The translations under genes and the position numbers were made by a program. A stretch of DNA of 64,000 nt from Tetradesmus obliquus (taxonomy: Eukaryota; Chlorophyta; Chlorophyceae; Sphaeropleales; Scenedesmaceae), in assembly GCA_030272155.1 (NCBI GenBank), contig CP126201.1, forward strand, positions 3,508,501 to 3,572,500, in the 5' to 3' direction. The notes beneath the pieces are model-generated. The model was not told the DNA's origin. It saw nothing but the letters and a program-made list of their open reading frames with translations, and ran no database searches. How positions within the stretch are numbered: position 1 is the first letter of the stretch; each line of letters begins with the position of its first letter. Shown here one piece after another: positions 36,701 through 46,909 of this stretch.

Positions 36701-39700
36701 GCTGCGTGTTGGCGCTTTTTGCGTGGATATGGTGTGGCCAATGCATACGGGCTGGATGGCATCCACTTGGCGCTCGCACTGCATTTCACAGGGGTGAGCT
36801 GCATTACACCTTGCCGCGATGTCTGTATGGTTTATGTCTATGCCGCCGGGATCGGCTCTTTTTTGCATAGATATGGCGCGGCCAAGGCGTTCCGCCTACA
36901 TGGCGTCCCCGTGGCGCTGGTGCTGCTCTCCACAGAGTGAGCGTGCACTGCCTTGCATCGCAACACATCGCACTGCATTTCGGTGTATCGTGGCGTATCG
37001 TGCCGTATCCTGATGCATTGCAGTACATCGCGCTGCAGCTCACAGCGGTAACCAGCATCCCGCTTGACTTCTGACGGTGCTGCGTTCTGCTGCTGCGCGC
37101 TGCTTTTTCCCGTCACTTACAGGTGCTGGCGTGCAACACAGACGACCCAGCAGCAGGTGCCCCACTGGACCTCAGCCTGCCTGATGCTGTGGCCTCATTC
37201 GGCCGCCGCTACGTGGCCAGCGACAGCAGCACCGCGCTGCAGTACTACATGCTGGCTGCTGAGCTGGCTGGTGGAGGTGTGAAGGAGCAAGGGAAGCTGT
37301 TCAGGGAGCTGCTGGTGCAGAGCAAGGACTACGGTGGGTTGAGCTGTCAGTTGCATGTAGGATCTTTCATGTGCACAGTTTGCTGTTTTCTTTGCAGATC
37401 TTTCCAGCGAGTCCTGTTGTTGGGTGAGGTGTGGCCAGTCTGCCTGTACCTTTCCGTGTTGTGTGGCCAGCGACAGCAGCACTGCGCTGCAGTACTACAT
37501 GCTGGCTGCTGAGCTGGCTGGTGGAGGTGTGAAGGAGCAAGGGAAGCTGTTCAGGGAGCTGCTGGTGCAGAGCAAGGACTACGGTGGGTTGAGCTGTCAG
37601 TTGCATGTAGGATCTATCATGTGCACAGTTTGCTGTTTTCTTTGCAGATCTTTCCAGCGAGTCCTGTTGTTGGGTGAGGTGTGGCCAGTCTGCCTGTACC
37701 TTTCCGTGTTGTGTGGCCAGCGACAGCAGCACTGCGCTGCAGTACTACATGCTGGCTGCTGAGCTGGCTGGTGGAGGTGTGAAGGAGCAAGGGAAGCTGT
37801 TCAGGGAGCTGCTGGTGCAGAGCAAGGACTACGGTGGGTTGAGCTGTCAGTTGCATGTAGGATCTATCATGTGCACAGTTTGCTGTTTTCTTTGCAGATC
37901 TTTCCAGCGAGTCCTGTTGTTGGGTGAGGTGTGGCCAGTCTGCCTGTACCTTTCCGTGTTGTGTGGCCAGCGACAGCAGCACTGCGCTGCAGTACTACAT
38001 GCTGGCTGCTGAGCTGGCTGGTGGAGGTGTGAAGGAGCAAGGGAAGCTGTTCAGGGAGCTGCTGGTGCAGAGCAAGGACTACGGTGGGTTGAGCTGTCAG
38101 TTGCATGTAGGATCTATCATGTGCACAGTTTGCTGTTTTCTTTGCAGATCTTTCCAGCGAGTCCTGTTGTTGGGTGAGGTGTGGCCAGTCTGCCTGTACC
38201 TTTCCGTGTTGTGTGGCCAGCGACAGCAGCACTGCGCTGCAGTACTACATGCTGGCTGCTGAGCTGGCTGGTGGAGGTGTGAAGGAGCAAGGGAAGCTGT
38301 TCAGGGAGCTGCTGGTGCAGAGCAAGGACTACGGTGGGTTGAGCTGTCAGTTGCATGTAGGATCTATCATGTGCACAGTTTGCTGTTTTCTTTGCAGATC
38401 TTTCCAGCGAGTCCTGTTGTTGGGTGAGGTGTGGCCAGTCTGCCTGTACCTTTCCGTGTTGTGTGGCCAGCGACAGCAGCACTGCGCTGCAGTACTACAT
38501 GCTGGCTGCTGAGCTGGCTGGTGGAGGTGTGAAGGAGCAGGGCAAGCTCTTCAGGGAGCTGCTGGTGCAGAGCAAGGACTACGGTGAGTGTGCCTGCCTC
38601 TTGCATTTATGTTATGAGCTGTGATGTGTGCTGTCATGTGCACAGCTTGTCATGTTTCGTGCAGACTGTTTGAACGAGTCCTGTTGTCGGTTGATATGTG
38701 GCCGGTCTGCCTGTACCTTTCCGTGTTTTGTGGCCAGCGACAGCAGCACTGCGCTGCAGTACTACATGCTGGCTGCTGAGCTGGCTGGTGGAGGTGTGAA
38801 GGAGCAAGGGAAGCTCTTCTGGGAGCTGCTGGTGCAGAGCAAGGACTACGGTGGGTTGAACATCACCTTTTGCTTGATACAGTGCGCAGCTGGTGATGTG
38901 CGCTGATGAACGTTAGGCGTGCGGGTTTTGTCTTTGGCTAGGCTGCCATGATGTGTTGTGTCATGTGACGGCCACAGCTTGGAGGGTAAGGCTGGAAGCT
39001 GCAGTATTACATGCTGGCTGCCGAGCTGGCTGGCGGGGGCGTGAAGGAGCAGGGCAAGCTGTTCCGGGAGCTGCTGGTGCAGAGCAAGGACTATGGTGAG
39101 CAGCGAATCACATATTTGTTTGACATGTATGTGCGGCATGGTGCGTACGCAGACTGTTTCATGCGGTGTGATTTTTGGGTGTAATGCGGGGTATGCCTGC
39201 GCTTTGCCACGTTCAGGCTGGGGTGGTCAGGTAAACAGCCTCTTCGGTGTGTGGCTTTTGCAAGTCATCACTGCTTGCCTAGCTGCAAGAGCCAGACAAC
39301 AATTGCATCCATTGCACGCATTGCATGGTTGGACTCGCAACGCCTTTGTCTTGTCCTGAGCCGTGTTCTAATGGCTGCTGCGGCTGGCTTCTATGTGCTG
39401 TTCTTCTGCAGGCACGCTACTGGGCGGGGGTGGCGCGCTGGGCAGCGGCGGCGCCATCCAGCAGTTTGTGCCTGACCCCAGGCAGCGCGCCAACCTGTTT
39501 GAAAGCGTTGCATACGACTGCCAGATCAATCAGCAGCCCGATGAGGCGCGTGAGCTGTTCATGGCTGCGCAGAAGCCCCGTGCTGCACTGCGCATCATCA
39601 ACCAGCAGCTGTCAGCAGCCATCCACGCGAGCAAAGGTGCGTGAGCAATTGTGTTGCTCGGTGAGCATGTGGAGTTGGCTGCGGTGACGAGGAATGTGAA

Positions 39701-41270
39701 AAGGCTGCAGCAGTAGCCGCGTGCAACTGCTGTCGTTCACGATTGTGGCGCATGCTTACCTTGGCGCCGTCACAGACATGCAGAAGCACAGCACTTCTCA
39801 AGCCTCACTAGAACGGACGCCCCTGTGGCTGTTTGGAAGCTCACCATTCTGATGTCCTGCATCTTCTCTCTCTCCATTCTTCCCTGTTCCACACATGTGC
39901 GTATTTTGCAGGCGCTGTCACAGAGTCGGTTGCCGTGCTGCTCAGCCGCGGCCAGGCAGCAGTGGAGGCCATTGCAGCAGCGCCCGACCCCACCAGCCGC
40001 CGCGATGCAGAGGCCTTCCAGCAGCTGCAGCTCATACGGCAGATGGTGGAGCTGGCTGGGCAGGGCCAGTGGGACAAGGTGCTGCAGGTGAGACTGAGTT
40101 TGCTCGGAACATACTTTGTCATCTTTTGCTGACGTGTTGTGACTCGTGAATGTGTGGTTGTGTTGTGTAACAGCTGCAAGGCTGTTGCAGTATGCTGCAG
40201 CTGCATGCTGTGCCTGCCTAAAACGGCAGGGCCGGCAGGTGAGGGGGCTGCAGGGGAGTGGCTATGTGCTGGTGTCTGCGCCAGAAGCTTCTAGCAGCTG
40301 CAGCTCAAACGGCAGATGGTGGAGCTGGCGGGGCAGGGCCAGTGGGACAAGGTGCTGCAGGTGAGAGGATAATGTGCCATGTGTTGTTGCTGTTTGCTGC
40401 GTGCATATTTTTGTGTGTTGGCGCACGCTTGCTTGTCATGTCCAGCAGATGGTGGAGCTGGCTGGGCAGGTCCAGTGGCACCAGGTGCTGCAGGTGAGAG
40501 GATGATTTGGTGTGTGCTGCTGGCGCGTTGCTGGTGGTGCGCAAGTTGATGGGGCACTCGGTGTTTGATGGTGTATGCTGCTGATGCGTTGCTTGTGTTC
40601 TGCTTGTGTATGTGTTGTGCGCTGCTCGTGTTCTTATGGTGTTGCTGCATGGTAGCATGCTTTGCCCGGCAGATGGTACAGCTGGCTGGGCAGGGCCAAT
40701 GCGACAAGGTGCTGCAGGTGAGGCCTGCTCTGAATTGATCCTGCTGTTTGCGTGTAGCTGCGCTGCACACGGTGCACAGGTGCACGTGCGGCGCAGCACG
40801 CGTGCACAATCTCTACCCCGCACCTTACCTGCCCACTCCCCGTTCTTTACCGCAGGCGTCCTCGCAGCTGTCCTTCATTTCCACCAAAAAGGCCCGCATT
40901 GAGGTCTGCAAGCTTATGCACAGACCCCACCTGTCCTGCACCTCACCCTGTCGCCGCCTTGCATTGCTGCCTATTGTTGCTGCCACAGGCGTCCTCGCAG
41001 CTGTCCTTCATCCCAACCGAAAAAGCCCGCATTGAGGTCTGCAAGCTGGAAGTGCGCCAGCTGGACGACTCCGTGCGAGAGCGCATGAGCGATGTGTTGC
41101 AGATCCTCGCGGCAGCAATCAGCCAGGCTAGGTCTTCACCTGACAGCCGCATGCTAAGTATGCTGCGGGAGCGCGTGGCGTGCCTGAAGGTATTTGTGCT
41201 GGATTTGGACCCCAGTATTACGCCTCAGGTGTATGAGCGCATCAATGCATGTGTGCGCGAGTTCAGCTAG
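30759..41270 (+). CDS. NUP93: Nucleoporin NUP93 (NIC96 family)
   Basis: Fourteen exons: 30759-30821, 30911-31062, 31336-31462, 31685-31862, 32241-32518, 33349-33543, 34360-34572, 35099-35157, 35711-35904, 36437-36645, 37123-37333, 39412-39636, 39912-40087, 40989-41270; 853 aa, close to the usual 820. The N-terminal part has 'AATRLLAMQGFDAGR' and 'EDVFHADTTSVEDYLQQ', a NUP93 hallmark. Later parts follow the Nic96 helical domain ('YYGLRSGMHDVALRAAERA', 'MEDYIWVKLSLV', 'LLLSLQFKRGLAFLL', 'ALQYYMLAAEL', 'ANLFESVAYDCQIN'). NUP93 is an inner-ring scaffold nucleoporin that anchors NUP205/188 and NUP62. Ala and Gly/Ser inserts occur in exons 5 and 9. Nearly every intron from 4 onward holds tandem copies of a neighbouring exon end; I chose the copy joined to the exon body, and only this choice gives a continuous frame. 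Confidence 0.93.
31770..32074 (+). repeat. NUP93 exon 4 end, two copies
   Basis: The exon end coding 'TGLSAGGSALGGLSFGS' with its GTGAGG donor recurs at about 31985-32074, 212 bp downstream. The copy has a usable CAG upstream of it and diverges at several positions. Confidence 0.88.
32440..33126 (+). repeat. NUP93 exon 5 end, 244-bp tandem repeat
   Basis: The segment coding 'GDILSIAQGKGATPAQGTG' plus donor and the following intron recurs at 32683 and about 32927, with a truncated fourth copy near 33106-33126. The intron parts are also clearly similar between units, so whole units were duplicated. Confidence 0.92.
33475..33785 (+). repeat. NUP93 exon 6 end, two copies
   Basis: The stretch coding 'KFRDKGLLDIT' and 'GGVDTTWAQ' is repeated at 33717-33784. 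In the second copy the base after the CAG has changed, so no GT donor follows. Confidence 0.88.
33981..34400 (+). repeat. NUP93 exon 7 start with acceptor, four copies
   Basis: CACACGCAG acceptors followed by 'VYYGLRSGMHDV' coding sequence end at 33992, 34117, 34236 and 34359, about 119-125 bp apart. Only the fourth continues into the exon body. Each unit carries a CTG-rich pyrimidine stretch before its acceptor, apart from the first. Confidence 0.92.
34485..34842 (+). repeat. NUP93 exon 7 end, two copies
   Basis: Coding sequence for 'NAAGFRSSHGTRM' to 'LLQSYNQKQ' with a donor is repeated 270 bp downstream (donors after 34572 and 34842). Confidence 0.9.
35374..35790 (+). repeat. NUP93 exon 9 start with acceptor, 112-bp repeat, four copies
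   Basis: Acceptors GCCTCAG end at 35486, 35598 and 35710, exactly 112 bp apart, with a more diverged first copy near 35378. Each is followed by the 'VDTLFKLSPGLF' and 'MEDYIWVKLS' exon start. The last copy continues into the exon. Confidence 0.94.
35820..36070 (+). repeat. NUP93 exon 9 end, two copies
   Basis: The Gly/Ser-rich exon end ('GSMSPSSGGGLGQGAP') with its donor and about 35 bp of intron recurs 132 bp downstream (donors after 35904 and 36036). Confidence 0.9.
36585..36940 (+). repeat. NUP93 exon 10 end, three copies
   Basis: The segment coding 'AYRLDGIHLALALHFTG' with donor GTGAGC recurs near 36729-36790 and, more diverged, near 36871-36937. Spacing is about 143 bp. Confidence 0.88.
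37213..39095 (+). repeat. NUP93 exon 11 end, 250-bp tandem array, eight copies
   Basis: Copies begin at 37213, 37463, 37713, 37963, 38213 and 38463 with an exact 250-bp period, followed by two diverged copies near 38730 and 38998. Each carries the exon piece coding 'ALQYYMLAAELAGGGVKEQ' and a donor. The middle units appear identical, so this part expanded very recently. The array fills most of the 2.1-kb intron 11. Confidence 0.97.
40018..40717 (+). repeat. NUP93 exon 13 end, four copies
   Basis: 'RQMVELAGQGQWDKVLQ' coding sequence with a GTGAG donor ends at 40087, 40360, 40493 and 40717. The spacing is irregular (273, 133, 224 bp). Confidence 0.9.
40852..41042 (+). repeat. NUP93 exon 14 start with acceptor, two copies
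   Basis: CAG acceptors ending at 40855 and 40988 are each followed by 'ASSQLSFI' and 'KARIEVCKL' coding sequence, 133 bp apart. The second continues into the last exon. Confidence 0.9.
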
Positions 41271-41740
41271 TTGGCTAGAGCTGGCTCGCCAGCTGTTGGC
41301 TGCTTAGCATGGCACAGATGGTGCCACAGGTGTATGAGCGCATCAATGCGTGTGTGCGCGAGTTCAGCTAGTTAGCTACAGCTGGCTTGCCGGCTGTCGG
41401 CTGCTTAGCATGGCACAGATGGTGCCACAGGTGTATGAGCGCATCAATGCGTGTGTGCGCGAGTTCAGCTAGTTAGCTACAGCTGGCTTGCCGGCTGTCG
41501 GCTGCTGAGCACCGCACAGCTGGTGCCGCGCGTGTATGGGTGCGTCAATGCTTGTTTGCGCGAGTTCAGCTAGTTAGCTACACCTAGCTTGCCGGCTGCT
41601 GGCTGCTGCTTAGCACGGCGCAGCTTGTGCCGTGCGTGTATGGGTGCGTCAACGCTTGTGCGCGGAAGTTCAGGTAGCTGGCCGGCTGGGTGTCACTAGC
41701 CACACAGCTTGTGCCGCACGCAGTCATCTGGATGTTTTGT
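41228..41740 (+). repeat. 101-bp repeat copying the last codons and stop of NUP93
   Basis: 'VYERINACVREFS' and its TAG stop, with about 60 bp of the following untranslated region, recur at 41331, 41432, 41533 and about 41637. Two copies keep a CCACAG just before them that could act as an acceptor. Confidence 0.93.
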
Positions 41741-44700
41741 CAGCCGGACATTTGAGTTTGAGCACGGCAAGGTGTGAGTGCATCACTTCAGCAGCCTGCT
41801 GCCTATCTGGCTGGCTGATTGCTTTGGAAAGCACAGCTTGTGCAGTACACGCGCTAGCTTGTGATGTGTCAGGGGGACAGTTGCGGTGGGCTGCAGCGCA
41901 CGCGAGTGGCATCATCGTCCTGTTTGTGCATGCACGTTTTCAGCGCCACAAAGCGCACAGCTACAGGCAGTGCGTGTTGCAGAGGGTGTCCAGGACAGCA
42001 CATGCATTTGTGGCGATCGTGCTGGCCCTGATTGATGTGTCTACGCGCTCGTAGCATCAAGAAGTCAGCTCAAACGTGTCAGCACACCATGCGAGAGCTT
42101 GGCACTTTGCACTTGCACAGAGAGTTTCGAGCTTGCGTAAAGCTGTTATGCTTCTGCAGCTAGCGTGTCTGCTGCTGGCACTGTACAGCATGTTGGGGGC
42201 TGGCTGGGGTGAAGCTGGCAGCAGCTGGCGGCAGCCTTGCAGCTGGCATCAGCCAGCCGAGGTGCCACACCCTTGATGTCATAGGAGCGATGGCCACATG
42301 CTGCCAGTGCACCATGCTTTCATGGTTGATCGACTTGCAAGTGGCATACGGTGTTTTGTGTGAATGCGCAAGGTGCCGTTGCAACGGGGCTCCGTGCTGT
42401 TCCAGACTCCTTGTGCCATGCTTCGTGACGTTGCTATGGCTTAAAGGTTGACATGACGATGTTGATGATGCTTTGTGAACATCGGAACCCCATTCTGTTT
42501 TGTTACCAGGGGGAGCAAATTTTACTGGCTGATCATACACAGCAATTCAGTCGAACCTGAATGCCGGAGACCTACGGCACAGCCGCCACCAGCAAGACAC
42601 ACCAAACGCCCCATTCTATTCACCTGCTTGTTTACAATCAGACAGTGCAATACATTTCAGGATTGAAACCTGACTCCAGGCGCTTCTGTGTGATTGCACT
42701 GACTGCCATACAACAGCAATCATGCACCACCACTGGCGTAGTCTCAGCCGTGCGCGATGTCTGCTAGGTTGTTTCAATTAGCTGCAGCATTCATATAAAG
42801 AAAGTTGCCGAATTGCATTCATTACAAGCATAAGCATCATGCAACATAATGCGCACTCACGTGGCAAGAAGTGGTCCCCCGAAAGGCCACCATGGCTGCT
42901 GAACCTCAGATTAGCATGTGCAGCTCCTGCTTCTGCTCCTATGTAGTCCAGTAGTCAGCTGCAGTCCGGGCTGGCAATGCAGCACAGGCAGCTGCTGCGG
43001 CTGTCAGCACAATGCAGCACAGGCCAGCCCCATATGGGGTGATATGGGGTGATGCATTACAATAAGCAACCGATCACCAGGCATGCAGCGCTTGACACGC
43101 ACAGCTGATCATCTGTGACGTTGACACGCAGGACAAACAAAGGGCATGCAAGTGGCCCCATAGAAAGCTTGAAGTGTGCACAAACGAGCACAACACATGC
43201 GGAATGTTGGTGACATGAGGACAGACTGAACTCAACTTTATTGGAGCTACGATCAAACACAAGCTGATAATCCATGGACTGGACATCAGCAAGGGGCCAT
43301 CAAGCCCGCATCACCCAGAGAGGATTACGGTGCAGTGAGCAGAGTGCTCAGCTGCAACGGGCCGCAGCCGTACATGCAAGGTTCCTGGGAGATTGCAAAC
43401 ACACCCCTTGACACCCTGGACTGACCCGCCAGGTGGCTCAAGAAGAAATGAGAGGGCAACGCTGACAATGACTGCACAACGGAGACGTATTGAAAAGGCC
43501 AACACGCAATGAACTATATATGTGTCGTGAGGCATGTGTTGGAAACAGCTGTGGGCAGCGCAACAGTATGCGTGTAAGTAGTTTATAATAAGATGGGGTG
43601 CTTGCTGCCGAATCCCCCTCTAAATGTGTGCCACGCTAGAGTGTCAAGTGCAACTACTGTGCGATCAGCAACAACGCTCATTATGATTAGCTGAGTGCCA
43701 TGTTTGCCATCACATGCATGTCATGCCTCACCCACATGGTAGCCAGCTGAAGGCAGTGCCGGTGAGGGATGCGTGCAGTCTGTCCAACCAACATCACATG
43801 ACAGCCGGAAACAGTGGCACGACCCAGCAGAGCCACCTTCATCACAAAGCCATATGACCAAAATTTGGCGCCCTGTGAGCCAATATTATCACATAGTAAG
43901 ATCACCCGAATTTTGCGACCCTGTGAGTCAGTGGACATGGCATGCATCACTGGTGAAACTGAATTAGGCGGTGACGGCACTTGAAGTGGTTGAAGTAGTT
44001 GTGGCGCCTCTACTAGTAGATGCAGCACCCGGCAAAATCCAGTCACCACAGCATAATAAAAACAAGTAGCTGCACTAGCCCCTGCCCCCGCCTGACCCCC
44101 CTTGCCCTCATGTTCTGCTCCCGACACATCTGATGCCTGACTTGCAGTGCAGACGTCGCGCCTGAATCAGGCCAAAACCACAACCACCCCCAGACCTGGC
44201 ACTCAAAACCACCAGCCATCAATCCAGGCGAGCATGTCATGCGTGCCTTGCCATGCAGTAAAGTGTGTGGCGTGTGTGTTGCTGGCAGCCACACAACTCA
44301 ATGAGTAGCACACAACCTCAAAGTAATCACTTCTGGCCCAGTCTCATGACTGCCTTGCATACATTCAGGGCACTGGCTGCCATCTGGCAACTCGTCACCC
44401 CCAAAATGTCACTTTTGGAAGAACAACACAGTTGCGGGGTTCCCGCTGTTCTCAGTCGCACGCACCTGCACAGCAGCCTGTCATTGGAAGTGAGCAGCGC
44501 TGCTAGCAACACCTGTTGGATGAGCAGGGCTTCTGTCACAAGCGATCAAGCGCTGCACCTGGCCATGGACCTCACCCATGGAGCAAGTAGTGATGGCTCG
44601 GCTGCTGCACACTGTCAGTGGGCACTTCACAGCGGCTTTGTTGCGCTGCAACCCTGAGCGAGGTTGTAGGGCTTGTCTATCTTCATGATAGGATCTGGCA

Positions 44701-45041
44701 TGATGGCGCGCCCTGCCTTGATTGCATCCGATACAATGGCGAGCACCTGCGACACGCCAGCAGGAACTGGCCATCTGTGGGCACAGCAAGGAGAGCTTGC
44801 TTCCTGGGATGCTGCCGCAGTGCCCGCATAACAACTTCTAAAGGGCGATGCTGTAGCAGCCACACGTTGTTTAACATGCATACTCATACGTCAGCTGCAC
44901 CCAGGTTGCATGTAAGCAGCGTCAGCCAGGCAGGTCTGTATGCTGGCATCCCACAACAAGCAGGACTTGGACCGGCTATAAATAGTGAGAAACCTAGTAA
45001 ATATGTGCATCGCCCATACAAACCGGCAAACAATCTTCTCC
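41741..45041. other. Convergent intergenic region
   Basis: This lies between the 3' ends of NUP93 and the copper monooxygenase gene. Decayed copies of the 101-bp NUP93 tail repeat may continue to about 41860. I find no recognisable gene. The remainder includes the 3' untranslated region of the minus-strand gene and short direct repeats near 42975-43050 and 43858-43930. Confidence 0.5.
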
Positions 45042-46871
45042 CTAGAGTTTGCCGCCCACCTGCGTGAGGTTGTTGGTCACATAGTACGGCTCATACATTG
45101 CGGTGATGTCTTTGGTTGTGTCGGTGCAGACTGTCATTGGCAGTAGGTCATTGAAGCCCTGAGCGCAGAACGCCACCGGCTGGGCCGGGTAATACATGAT
45201 GAACCAGAAACACCTGCAAGTGCAGCAGAGCGTTGCTGTCAGTTGTCATACTGTACAGCAACATACACGCAGGGCAACGTGTGGCAGGCAGAACCATCGT
45301 GACAAGCGACATAGATGAATGTGCATGCTCCACAAGACATGGGCGGCACGACATGCCGCCCCAGCGGCTTGCAGGCTTCAACTGTACAGGCCTATGCTTT
45401 GAGTCACTTGTCACATGGGGTACAAGCAGCACTGAGTCACTCCTCACTTGTAGTACAAGCAGCAATGAAATGCTAATGTGTGGGAACTTTATCTTGCTCA
45501 AACCCAAGTTGTCACTGAGCAGCAACAAGATGCCAATGAAAGGACGGGATTGCTTAACCAGCGTGGCATGATGACAGGTGCTTTGCAAAGTATGACGGCA
45601 GCGAGCGCATGGGCTAGGTCAATCAATCAATTACACCTTTTTTCTAGCAAGAGGTGAACCCAGAAGAGGGAGCCACTCTCAAACCACCTTAGGTGATGCC
45701 TAACCAGTGAGTGCAGACCTTCAAGCCTAGTGGGCTAGGCATTCACTCACATTTCCTCACGAGCGCCCCAGCCCCACCTGCAAGCAAGGCGGCACAACCA
45801 ACAGGCATAGGTTAACACGGCCGCCCACCGGATGCAAGAGCGCTTCAAGCAGCATTTGCTCAGGCGGCGCTTAAGCGCTACATGGATGCGCAAACACTTG
45901 CTGGAAGGCGGCGATGCATGCTCAAACGGATGTCATGTGTGATGGTCAATACGTGTTTAGAAACCAAAATGTTCCGTGTCGCTGAAGCAAAGTTTGCCTC
46001 TCACACTTACTTTGTGACGTTCGTGCGGCCCCTGCTGTTGTATACGCATGTCAGCGTCAGCTGGTCCCCAGGCATTAATGTGTTGTGATTAGGGTCTGTA
46101 GGTAGCCAGCTTTGAAAGTTGAAGTCATTGAGCTTCATTGTTGCCAAGGGCTTGAGCTCCACTCCATTCCGCACCCAGCCTGTGCGGAAAGTCTTGCTGA
46201 GGTAGTGCCCGTGCACCATCTGCCTGATGATTGTGACGTTCTGCGTGAACCTGCGGCAGCAGCAGCAGCAGCAGCAACAGTCGCTGTGTCGGGCATGCTT
46301 GCTCCACCATGTTGTCCGCACACTGCCCTGTGGTGCACATTCGATCATCCTGCAGGTGGTCAGCCTGCTTTGCTACTATGGCTCGCAGCACAGCATGTTT
46401 GATTCGACTATACACAAAAGACACACCCTTCGCGAAGGCAGTCTCTGAGAGGCTCTTCCCTGGGGTTCCCAATGCCTTCTTTGAGTGGACTATAAGGCGT
46501 GATATGTTTAGCTTGCGCTGCCTATCATATGCATGTGAAGCTATGCTGCAGAAGGCAGCTGACAGTCAAACACAATGTGTGCAGTTGATGGCACACAAAT
46601 ACCAATGAAGATCAAGCAGGAGTACAGCTGCAAAATCCTATTGAAGACACCTTTTTGTGCAGCCTGGAGTGCAGGTAGCCGTGCGGGCAACATAGTTGGG
46701 CTGTCCAGGTGGGATGTTCAGATCGAATTGGCCGACAGTCAGGAAGCCAGCATCAACACCCCGGACAGAAGCTGGTTGAAACTTCAGCCTGAACAGCAGC
46801 AGCAGCAGCAGCAGCAGCGACGAATATGGCAGCTGCCACTTGTCAGGCCAGCTATGCTTGATACTCGCGCT

Positions 46872-46909
<38 letters not shown>

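Noticed and set aside
37367-38606. Series of identical 112-121 aa open frames at 250-bp steps on both strands
   Set aside because: They are frames of the duplicated NUP93 exon-intron unit, not separate genes. The evenly spaced repeats are far too long and coding-derived to be a CRISPR array.
31770-41740. Assembly artefact as the cause of all exon copies
   Set aside because: Units differ in length, divergence and decay from array to array, and some copies have lost splice sites. Artefacts would give near-identical copies. The near-identical 250-bp array alone still deserves a long-read check.
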